A stretch of 12,872 bases of DNA from Eggerthellaceae bacterium (GTDB taxonomy: Bacteria; Actinomycetota; Coriobacteriia; Coriobacteriales; Eggerthellaceae), in NCBI GenBank assembly GCA_017559045.1, contig JAFYTB010000060.1, positions 1 through 12,872 of the forward strand, given 5' to 3'. The position numbers were made by a program, and so were the translations under genes. Positions 7,922-12,872 of this stretch are shown piece by piece. The notes under the pieces are model-generated. The model was given only the letters and a program-made list of their open reading frames with translations. It made no database searches and was not told where the DNA came from. The stretch's first letter is position 1. The number at the start of each line of letters is the position of its first letter.

Positions 7922-8177
7922 ATTTCCTTCTTTCTCCACGTTTCTTTCTTACCGTGAAACTTCACGTGCTTTTCGCACGCTATCTGCAAACGCATCCGCT
8001 TGGAGGTGGTTCTCCGCTGCGGCGTCTCGTCCATCCCTAGTAAACGAAACAGCGTCTGTAGCTAAAGGTTTTCGAACCTTTCGGTTCAGCCGAGATCCCT
8101 TATCTCGGCGGGTGAGTCTTTCGACTCAAGATCGCAAGCCTTTCGGCTTACTGTGCAAGAGGCCTTAAAGGCTTCTT
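7922..8177 (-). promoter_or_regulatory. Structured leader with tandem stem-loops before the molybdoenzyme gene
   Basis: On the minus-strand RNA at least six hairpins occur in order: 8177-8157 (9 bp, overlapping the zinc-ribbon stop codon), 8149-8136 (AAGCC-GAAA-GGCTT), 8128-8113 (TGAGTC-GAAA-GACTCA), 8109-8089 (8-bp stem GCCGAGAT/ATCTCGGC), 8087-8074 (GAACC-GAAA-GGTTC) and 7979-7965 (CGTGC-GAAAA-GCACG). A seventh, 8081-8064 (AAAGGTT-CGAA-AACCTTT), shares a strand with the fifth and so excludes it. A 14-bp dyad (CGTGAA-AC-TTCACG) lies at 7953-7966. No promoter was recognised inside, so this is probably an intercistronic region of the operon transcript. It does not match a riboswitch class I can name. 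Confidence 0.6.
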
Positions 8178-8415
8178 ATGCAGTCGGGGCCTTCGGAGCA
8201 GCCGGAGCGCCAGGAGCTGCAGGAGCGCCAGGAGCAGCAGGAGCAGCCGGAGCACCCGGGATCTCCTTCTCACCGTTGATGTACGGGGTGAAGTCGCACT
8301 TGCAGAACGGGCAGGACTTCAGAACGAGACCACCCATTGCCTGGATGGTCTTGCCGCACTCGGGGCACTTGTTCACGCCGCCGCCGGCAGATGCATCTGC
8401 GGGTCTAAAACACAT
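8176..8415 (-). CDS. Small zinc-ribbon protein with Ala/Pro-rich tail, first gene of the operon
   Basis: The 79-residue product has two knuckles, CPEC (residues 17-20) and CPFC (35-38), the classic four-cysteine zinc ribbon. After a short FTPYINGEK segment, residues about 52-79 are a low-complexity tail of Ala, Pro and Gly (APAAPGAP units), encoded by near-repeats of GGAGC(C/A)-type codons. The ATG at 8415 follows AAGGAGG with 7-nt spacing. A promoter with perfect TTGACA lies just upstream, and the molybdoenzyme gene lies 254 nt downstream on the same strand with no terminator with a T-run between, so this is the first gene of that operon. The role is unknown; a metal-binding or protein-binding accessory is possible. 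The N-terminal Cys2 could be a further ligand. Confidence 0.85.
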   Translation of the reverse strand: MCFRPADASAGGGVNKCPECGKTIQAMGGLVLKSCPFCKCDFTPYINGEKEIPGAPAAPAAPGAPAAPGAPAAPKAPTA

Positions 8416-8437
8416 AAGGAATCCTCCTTGTCCAGTT

Positions 8438-8488
8438 GTCCGAAACCGATCACTCTCAACCGATATTCGGACCTTACGTCTATGTCAA
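8438..8488 (-). promoter_or_regulatory. Promoter of the molybdoenzyme operon with overlapping inverted repeat
   Basis: On the minus strand, -35 TTGACA (8488-8483, perfect consensus), a 17-nt spacer and -10 TATCGG (8465-8460, three of six) place the start near 8453, giving a leader of about 37 nt. An inverted repeat, GTCCGAA (8438-8444) and TTCGGAC (8466-8472), brackets the -10 and start site, and the hexamer ACCGAT is directly repeated within it at 8445 and 8459. As one arm lies upstream of the start, this is a DNA site rather than an RNA hairpin. The poor -10 suggests activator dependence. Confidence 0.6.
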
Positions 8489-8718
8489 AGCGTCTTAAGT
8501 CTCCCTAGCGACCAGACGCATATGACCACTTTTACACGCATCATTCGGAGCGCGACTCTCAACCCTAAATTTGAGCGACGAGTAGCCGCACGCCTTTTGC
8601 GTGTCCCAAGAAGTCTAGGCTACGTGGCGAGGTTGATGTTCGGCTCATGGGATTTGTTTTTCGTTTTATCGTATCGACCTTCGAGGTTGATTTATATCGT
8701 CCTGTTTTCCGTTTTCCC

Positions 8719-8735
8719 TGATCAATGATAGATCA
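8719..8735. promoter_or_regulatory. 17-bp dyad TGATCAATGATAGATCA, candidate operator
   Basis: Arms TGATC and GATCA flank a centre that is itself nearly symmetrical; 14 of 16 positions match around a central G. The size is typical of a site for a dimeric helix-turn-helix protein. It lies between the two divergent genes, closer to the LuxR gene, about 180 nt before its start and 230 nt upstream of the operon promoter. Binding by the LuxR protein is a guess from position. Confidence 0.4.
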
Positions 8736-8912
8736 TCCTAAACCCTTTTCTAACGAGTTAACTTTTGTTTATTTATTTCCGTTGGAATAAACCCCGTTTA
8801 ATGTGTCATGAAAATCACGTACTATGAATTCGGGTATACACACAGTTCTAGGATTCGCACGAACGGCCTCATACCCAACGGCTTTAGGGGAGCCGGAGGC
8901 GTTAGGAGTATC

Positions 8913-10613
8913 ATGGCGGCGAATTTTCCGCACATCACCATCAGCTTCGCTCACAATCGCGATGGTTCTGACGCCACTGGCGAACTTAATACGCTCACAC
9001 TCGGTTTCGGTCTTTTCTTAACATGGGCCTATGTCTCGATCTTCGGTTCTCAGGCCATTTTCGACACCTCGAGCGTTATCTCCGACGCCCCTATTCTGAG
9101 CATGCAGCAGACCTCCCTCATCGCTATTGCCTACATGGCGATGTCGGGTCTTGCGCTTCTCTTCATAGGCGTCACTAATCAGAAGTTCTTGAAGTTTTAT
9201 GTTTCTAAATGGGCGACTATCGCAACCGCCGTGCTTGGCGCCATCGGCACCGTGCTTATCGCAGCCATCCCGTTTGTTGGAACCCCTCTGGCAATCCTCT
9301 CAGGCGCTCTTATGGGTGTTAGCGCTAGCCTCGCCATGGCGTTGTGGGGCACCTGCTTTGCGCGCTATGAATTCACTACCATCATTCTTAATTCCATTGT
9401 CGCCGTCGTTGTCGGCGTACTCCTTTATGTAGGCCTCACTCATTGGGTCATCGCACCGCTTTCCGGCATCCTCACGGCAATCCTGCCCATCGCTGGAAGC
9501 ATGATCCTCTGGAAGCTCACTCCTGTACCTTATTACCTTCGTAACGAGATCCCCATCTTCCACCCCCTGGCCGTTCGCAAGACCCCCTTTGCTCTTCGCT
9601 TCGGCCTCCCTGCCGTCATCCTCGGCTTCTCGCTTGGCGCCGTCCGCAGGACTGCTTTCACCTGCCTGCTGCCGTCGTCCGACCTCACCACCCAGCTTAT
9701 CGTCGGCCTTGCTGCCGGCATTTCGGTGCTCGTCATCGTCTTTGCTGTTGCAGCAGCTCGCGATGAATCCCACTGGGACAGCATCTTCCGCGTCGTTATC
9801 CCTATTGTTGCGGCGGCCATCTTCTTCATTCCTCAGTTGGGCACTGAGCTGAATCTGCTCTCCTGCTTCATTATTGCTGGCGGTGTTATCTGCTTCGAGG
9901 CCCTGGTTTGGATCTTCTACTCCGACCTCGCTCAGGAGTTCCGCCTCTCCCCTATCGATGTATTCGGTCTCGGTCGAGGAATGCTCGCCTTCGGAGCCCT
10001 CATCTCCTACCTCACTCTTGGGGATCCCGCTTCCGCCGCAGGCGTCACCCCCATTTACACCACCGAGCAGAGCTTCTTCCTTATGCTCATCTTGGTCATC
10101 GGCTATGCACTTCTGCCGCGCAAGCGCGACATCCGTAGGCTCCTCATGCCCATTCCGCCTCACAAAGACGGAACTGACCACATTCGCAAGAGCATCGAAG
10201 ATCGCGTCGAGGGCGCAACCGCAAAGCCCGCCGATGGCGACAATAACTCTGGCGAAAGCCCGGCTGCTAACTCTGAGGACGACAGCCTCCATACCAAGGG
10301 TCGCTTCCACACTAAGTGCGAGGAGATTGCCGACCGCTATCTGCTCTCCAGGCGCGAAACGGAGGTTATGTTCCTGCTCGCAAAGGGACACAACGCCGCC
10401 TTCATTCAGGACAAGCTTTGCATTTCAAAGAGCACTGCGAAGACCCATATCAACCACATCTATCGAAAGCTCGACATTCACACGCAGCAAGAGCTTCTCA
10501 ACATGATGGAGGAAGAGGAACCCGAGCCTCAGGTAAGCAGCCTGAGCGCCAAGCTTGGCACCGTCTCTCACCATATGAAGCCGGCGGCCTCCTCGAAGAG
10601 AGCCAAGCGATAG
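8913..10613 (+). CDS. LuxR-family regulator with N-terminal 12-TM MFS-like membrane domain
   Basis: The 566-residue product has about 12 hydrophobic helices (near residues 28-48, 67-87, 99-119, 124-146, 156-176, 178-199, 228-246, 261-281, 291-308, 315-335, 352-370 and 384-401). An acidic linker (430-460) and a C-terminal LuxR/GerE helix-turn-helix (about 477-533) follow. The latter contains LSRRETEVMFLLAKGHNAAFIQDKL and SKSTAKTHINHIYRKLDI, both diagnostic. A 33-residue charged tail follows. This architecture is typical of Eggerthellaceae, where such proteins often lie beside the molybdoenzyme genes they control, including catechol dehydroxylases. I chose ATG 8913 (AGGAG at 8904-8908, with GGAGG at 8895) over 8808, which lacks a ribosome site. 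The membrane part is presumed to sense a ligand while tethered; it is divergent from the molybdoenzyme operon and so its likely regulator. Confidence 0.92.
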   Translation: MAANFPHITISFAHNRDGSDATGELNTLTLGFGLFLTWAYVSIFGSQAIFDTSSVISDAPILSMQQTSLIAIAYMAMSGLALLFIGVTNQKFLKFYVSKWATIATAVLGAIGTVLIAAIPFVGTPLAILSGALMGVSASLAMALWGTCFARYEFTTIILNSIVAVVVGVLLYVGLTHWVIAPLSGILTAILPIAGSMILWKLTPVPYYLRNEIPIFHPLAVRKTPFALRFGLPAVILGFSLGAVRRTAFTCLLPSSDLTTQLIVGLAAGISVLVIVFAVAAARDESHWDSIFRVVIPIVAAAIFFIPQLGTELNLLSCFIIAGGVICFEALVWIFYSDLAQEFRLSPIDVFGLGRGMLAFGALISYLTLGDPASAAGVTPIYTTEQSFFLMLILVIGYALLPRKRDIRRLLMPIPPHKDGTDHIRKSIEDRVEGATAKPADGDNNSGESPAANSEDDSLHTKGRFHTKCEEIADRYLLSRRETEVMFLLAKGHNAAFIQDKLCISKSTAKTHINHIYRKLDIHTQQELLNMMEEEEPEPQVSSLSAKLGTVSHHMKPAASSKRAKR

Positions 10614-10720
10614 GTGCCGTTTGCTATTCGGCTGCGCCAAGAATCGCCGCATAGCAATTCCATGTAGCACCCATCGACCAACTGCGCGCACCGCAGCAAT
10701 GCAGTCGAAAGCATATACAA

Positions 10721-10760
10721 AGAGGGCCTGATCTGCGATTCATCGCGGATCAGGCCCTCT
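10721..10760. terminator. Bidirectional terminator between LuxR and serA-like genes
   Basis: Arms AGAGGGCCTGATCTGCGAT and ATCGCGGATCAGGCCCTCT match in 18 of 19 positions (a T-G pair) around a very short loop. On the minus strand the stem is followed by TTTGTAT, on the plus strand by CTTAAT. It lies between the converging ends of the regulator (10613) and the dehydrogenase (10786), so it can stop both. Confidence 0.85.
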
Positions 10761-10785
10761 CTTAATGCCCAGATATGAGCTGCGT

Positions 10786-11706
10786 TTACTTCATGTTCAC
10801 GCAGTTCTTCTTAACACCATTCTCCAGGTAATCCATAACCTCAAGAACAGCCATCTTTGCGCAGTTGTCCTCAGCCTCTTCGGTGGAAGCGCCCAGATGC
10901 GGAATAACGATGGCATTCTCCATAGCCATAACGACAGGGTTAGCGAAGTCGGTGACGTACTTGCCGATCTTGCCGGAAGCAAGAGCCTCAGCCATAGCCG
11001 CATCATCAACCAGGGTGTCGCGTGCGAAGTTGAGAACCACAGCGCCCTCGGGCATCTTGGCCAGAGCATCGGCATTGACCATGCCCTTGGTAGAGGGCAG
11101 CGCGGGAACATGAATGGTCAGGAAATTGCTCTCAGCCAGCAGCTCATCAAGTTCAGCGGTGAACTTCATGGTCGGGGAGATAGCAGCGGCGCGCTCGGCA
11201 TCGAGATACGGATCGTAGCCGACTACCTTCATGCCCATAGCTTCAGCAGCGGGAACAACCAGCTTGCCGATTGCGCCCAGACCCAGGACGCCCAGGGTCT
11301 TGCCGAAGATCTCGGTGCCCGCATATGCCTTCTTGGCCTTCTCGGCAGACTTGCCGATGTTTTCGTCATCAGCGTTAGCCTTGCACCACTCGATGCCACC
11401 AACGATATCGCGAGACGCCAGCAGCATGCCTGCGAAAACGAGCTCCTTCACCGCGTTAGCGTTTGCGCCAGGAGTGTTGAACACGGCAACTCCCGCCTCG
11501 GCCATCTTCTCCAGCGGAATGTTGTTAACGCCCGCACCGGCACGTGCGATAGCCTTCAAATTAGCAGGGATCTCCATTTCATGCATGCTTGCGCTACGCA
11601 CCAAAATGGCATCGGCTTCCTCGATGTTGTCGGTCAGTTCATACTGATCAGTCAGCAGGGCGAGGCCGACCGGGGAGATGTTATTGAGGCAATGAATCTT
11701 ATACAT
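10786..11706 (-). CDS. serA: Short D-3-phosphoglycerate dehydrogenase-like 2-hydroxyacid dehydrogenase
   Basis: The 306-residue product has the two-domain fold of NAD-dependent D-2-hydroxyacid dehydrogenases. It shows ARAGAGVNNI near residue 54, the Rossmann motif GVLGLGAIGKLV (glycines at 142-147), NFARDTLVD with catalytic Arg229, and IPHLGASTEEAEDN with catalytic His270. It is about 100 residues shorter than E. coli SerA because it lacks the C-terminal ACT domain that binds serine, so that feedback control should be absent. The catalytic Glu normally near 'DVF..EP' is not evident: the region reads TDFANP, with Asn at about 256. I recall similar short homologs with this wording in Firmicutes, so it may be normal for the subfamily. 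ATG 11706 follows a GAGGGA ribosome site. It would oxidise 3-phosphoglycerate for serine synthesis, though other 2-hydroxyacids are possible. No serC or serB is visible. Confidence 0.8.
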   Translation of the reverse strand: MYKIHCLNNISPVGLALLTDQYELTDNIEEADAILVRSASMHEMEIPANLKAIARAGAGVNNIPLEKMAEAGVAVFNTPGANANAVKELVFAGMLLASRDIVGGIEWCKANADDENIGKSAEKAKKAYAGTEIFGKTLGVLGLGAIGKLVVPAAEAMGMKVVGYDPYLDAERAAAISPTMKFTAELDELLAESNFLTIHVPALPSTKGMVNADALAKMPEGAVVLNFARDTLVDDAAMAEALASGKIGKYVTDFANPVVMAMENAIVIPHLGASTEEAEDNCAKMAVLEVMDYLENGVKKNCVNMK

Positions 11707-11874
11707 CGTCTTCCCTCTTTCTTCTCTGACTCGCTTCCCTATTCCAGCTGGGGGCGAAATTTGATTTGTCCAGAATAACGCCGTCGCATAAGAAATGTAA
11801 CGGGCTTTCGCCCTCCGCACGGAACGTAACGAGCAATTAACGTGCCCGCGCCGTGATGAACCAGCCCTATATGA

Positions 11875-11918
11875 GAAAACGCCTCGCATCCGTGCTCGAA
11901 TGGATGCGAGGCGTTTTC
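11875..11918 (-). terminator. Perfect intrinsic terminator in the serA upstream region (attenuator or end of a tiny RNA)
   Basis: Arms AAAACGCCTCGCATCC (11876-11891) and GGATGCGAGGCGTTTT (11902-11917) pair over 16 bp without mismatch, with one more G-C pair outside, and a 10-nt loop. Read on the minus strand the stem ends in TTTTC. It begins only about 14 nt after the inferred start of the promoter at 11939-11967 and lies about 170 nt before the serA-like start. No plus-strand gene lies to its left to be terminated, so its purpose is probably on the minus strand. Confidence 0.8.
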
Positions 11919-11931
11919 CTGTGTTTTAGAC

Positions 11932-11967
11932 AGGTACCAGTATAGGATCACGTCTATTAGTTGTCAA
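11932..11967 (-). promoter_or_regulatory. Near-consensus sigma70 promoter upstream of serA
   Basis: On the minus strand, TTGACA (11967-11962), a 17-nt spacer and TATACT (11944-11939, five of six) form the best promoter in the window; the start should be near 11932. The first transcribed bases can form a small hairpin (CCTGT...ACAGG), immediately followed by the perfect terminator at 11918-11875. Confidence 0.75.
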
Positions 11968-12124
11968 CGGCAAAAGTTGGATTTACCCAACCATACGCCT
12001 GCCACCACCACATCAGGATCCTGTCGCACGACGCAGCCGTACGCCAGCAGCATCTGAAACGCCTCACTCTAAGCCACTCGATAAGCCATTGGAAAATTCC
12101 CCCTTGCAAACCCTATCTCCTTTA

Positions 12125-12165
12125 TATTATTCTCGATTACGGATAATACTTGATTAAGAATAATA
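12125..12165. promoter_or_regulatory. AT-rich dyad upstream of modA
   Basis: TATTATTC (12125-12132) and GAATAATA (12158-12165) are perfect inverted copies 25 nt apart, with GATAATAC between them. This resembles the AT-rich, widely spaced dyads bound by molybdate regulators of the ModE kind, but the match to the known ModE site is not close. It may also contain the modA promoter, whose -10 could be GATAAT or TAATAC. Confidence 0.3.
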
Positions 12166-12300
12166 CGCAGACCCCCGCGAACGCCACGAGGCAACTAAAC
12201 GCCGAGTACGTCCCGTAGTAGGAAGTACGGGGCTCCGCAAGAAGGAAGGTAGCTGACAGGTTTTCAAAGACCGCAATGCGGTCAGAAAGGAAGGGATTCC
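12166..12300 (+). promoter_or_regulatory. Structured 5' leader of modA
   Basis: Hairpins in the leader: GCC-ACGA-GGC (12183-12192), CCCGTA with TACGGG (12212-12231, 8-nt loop GTAGGAAG, extendable by one G-C and one G-T pair), and GACCGC-AAT-GCGGTC (12269-12283). The last stands directly before the ribosome site AAGGAAGGG, so it could affect translation. About 130 nt of leader is long for a plain transport gene. I could not match it to a known riboswitch by eye. Confidence 0.4.
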
Positions 12301-12872
12301 ATGAAAAAGATTACGAGAAGAGCGTTTACCATCATCGCAACGTTATCAATGGTGAGTGCGCTCGGCATGTTCGGATGCACCAACGAGGATGTTCCAGATA
12401 GCGACAAACAAGAGACCGTCGAACTGCAAGTATTCGCCGCGAACTCTCTGTCCAAAGCTATGGAAGAAGTCCAAGAGCTCTACATGGAAACTCACAAAGG
12501 CGTCACCTTCTCGGACACCCAGTACCTCAGCTCCGGCGACCTTAACGCTCAGCTCCAAGCCGGCGCCTACGCAGACCTGCTCATCTCCGCTTCCTCAGGT
12601 AAGATGAACGACGCCGTCGAGGCGGGCCTCGTTGATGAGTCCACCCGCTTCAATATGTTCGCCAACGACCTCGTGATGGCGGTCTCCAAGGACTCCCCCA
12701 TCCAGACGCTGACCCTGGAGGACGTTGCGACGGGTTCCTATACCGCGGCTATCGGCGACGACTCCGTGCCCGCCGGCAACTACGCCAACCAGGCCCTCTC
12801 CACCGTGGGCTGCTTCATCGATCCCGACGGCAAGGTCGGCGCCGAGAGCGCCGGCAAGGCCAACAGCACCGA
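12301..12872 (+). CDS. modA: Molybdate ABC transporter substrate-binding lipoprotein ModA (partial, N-terminal 190 residues)
   Basis: The gene is open to the right edge. Residues 1-25 form a lipoprotein signal (MKKITRRAF, a hydrophobic stretch, then GMFGC, lipid attachment at Cys26; Met at -3 of the lipobox is unusual). The mature part starts with VELQVFAANSLSKAMEEVQELY, matching the ModA opening 'l.VfAAaSL..a..e....f', and continues with SSGDLNAQLQAGAYADLLISAS, matching 'gSg.L..Qi..GapaDvfiSA'. FANDLVMAVSKDSP and VPAGNYANQAL also fit the family. The conserved serines early in the mature part and after FSDTQYLSS are the expected oxyanion ligands. ATG 12301 follows AAGGAAGGG with 5-nt spacing. 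It captures molybdate (or tungstate) outside the membrane for a ModBC transporter, presumably encoded just past the edge. The missing 60-80 residues prevent a full check. Confidence 0.92.
   Translation, partial: MKKITRRAFTIIATLSMVSALGMFGCTNEDVPDSDKQETVELQVFAANSLSKAMEEVQELYMETHKGVTFSDTQYLSSGDLNAQLQAGAYADLLISASSGKMNDAVEAGLVDESTRFNMFANDLVMAVSKDSPIQTLTLEDVATGSYTAAIGDDSVPAGNYANQALSTVGCFIDPDGKVGAESAGKANST

Larger units (their letters stand above)
8416..8912. other. 497-nt divergent intergenic region between zinc-ribbon and LuxR genes
   Basis: It contains the operon promoter (8438-8488), a CACGC-CTTTT-GCGTG hairpin at 8589-8603 and the 17-bp dyad at 8719-8735. An AT-rich stretch at 8756-8800 (for example TTGTTT, 17 nt, TAAACC) may hold the regulator's promoter, but no convincing match was found. 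I see no gene in it. A protein start at ATG 8808 is in frame with the regulator but lacks a ribosome site. Confidence 0.5.
11707..12300. other. 594-nt divergent region between serA-like gene and modA
   Basis: From left to right: the serA leader with a GGGC-TTTC-GCCC hairpin (11802-11813) and a GCACG/CGTGC pairing in the 11816-11845 area; the terminator 11875-11918; the promoter 11939-11967; and a stretch 11968-12120 in which I see no gene or clear signal. After that come an AT-rich dyad at 12125-12165 and the modA leader. Short open frames here lack ribosome sites. Confidence 0.5.

Noticed and set aside
5630..7957. 775-residue plus-strand open frame opposite the molybdoenzyme gene
   Set aside because: The minus strand encodes an unmistakable molybdopterin enzyme; the plus frame has low-complexity Val/Leu/Gly composition and no domain signs. 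Long antisense frames are common in this codon usage.
8064..8177. Tandem hairpins as a CRISPR array
   Set aside because: The stem sequences differ from one another and spacing is irregular; there are no identical direct repeats with unique spacers.
8200..8260. GC-rich repeat as an independent tandem-repeat element
   Set aside because: It lies within the zinc-ribbon reading frame and is fully explained as the Ala/Pro/Gly tail.
8808..8912. Upstream ATG 8808 as the start of the LuxR regulator
   Set aside because: No ribosome site precedes it, and the extra 35 residues are unlike the membrane-regulator family, while ATG 8913 has AGGAG.
9300..10391. Minus-strand open frame opposite the LuxR gene
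   Set aside because: Acidic low-complexity product without ribosome site; it is the reverse of membrane-helix codons.
12088..12108. Six-codon minus-strand frame (MAYRVA) as a serA leader peptide
   Set aside because: It lies upstream of the inferred promoter at 11939-11967 and holds no serine codons, so it does not fit a leader-peptide attenuator.
11961..12146. 61-residue plus-strand open frame between serA and modA
   Set aside because: It starts with TTG without a ribosome site, overlaps the -35 of the minus-strand promoter, and shows no family features.

Overview
The window looks chromosomal and most likely comes from an anaerobic actinobacterium of the class Coriobacteriia, probably family Eggerthellaceae. 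Three things point there: a LuxR-type regulator fused to a 12-helix MFS-like membrane domain, a bis-MGD molybdoenzyme of the acetylene hydratase / transhydroxylase / catechol dehydroxylase type, and strong AGGAGG-type ribosome sites in moderately GC-rich DNA. The species cannot be named from the sequence alone.

Layout. Positions 1-3411 (minus strand) hold a pair: a 781-residue cytoplasmic BspA-type leucine-rich-repeat protein, followed 11 nt later by the N-terminal part of a DUF2201/VWA-like putative metallopeptidase-domain protein that runs off the left edge. Positions 3559-4726 hold a small unknown protein (minus) divergent from a TetR-family regulator (plus). Positions 4818-8415 (minus) hold a four-gene operon. 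Its order of transcription is a small zinc-ribbon protein, a structured leader of about 250 nt, a 792-aa molybdopterin enzyme, a 117-aa ferredoxin-like partner and a 91-aa unknown protein. The operon is closed by a terminator shared with the TetR gene. A clear sigma70-type promoter lies in front of the zinc-ribbon gene. Divergent from it, at 8913-10613 (plus), is the 12-TM LuxR regulator, the natural candidate to control the operon. A bidirectional terminator separates it from a short SerA-like dehydrogenase (minus, 10786-11706). The serA upstream region contains a near-consensus promoter followed almost at once by a perfect terminator. The window ends in a molybdate-binding lipoprotein gene (modA, plus, partial) with its own structured leader.

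The most unusual system is the molybdoenzyme operon. The large subunit has kept the family fold but has no cysteine in its first 122 residues, so the usual N-terminal [4Fe-4S] cluster cannot form. Its ferredoxin-like partner has kept the polyferredoxin scaffold but has only two cysteines left. Both frames are intact. Joint loss of the electron wire in both subunits suggests a molybdenum or tungsten enzyme that no longer passes electrons in the usual way, perhaps one doing non-redox chemistry such as a hydratase, isomerase or transhydroxylase. This is inference; the substrate is unknown. The leader before the large-subunit gene carries a run of stem-loops, several with GAAA loops and one set with mutually exclusive pairings, so RNA-level control is possible. 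The modA gene about 4 kb away fits an organism that uses several molybdoenzymes.
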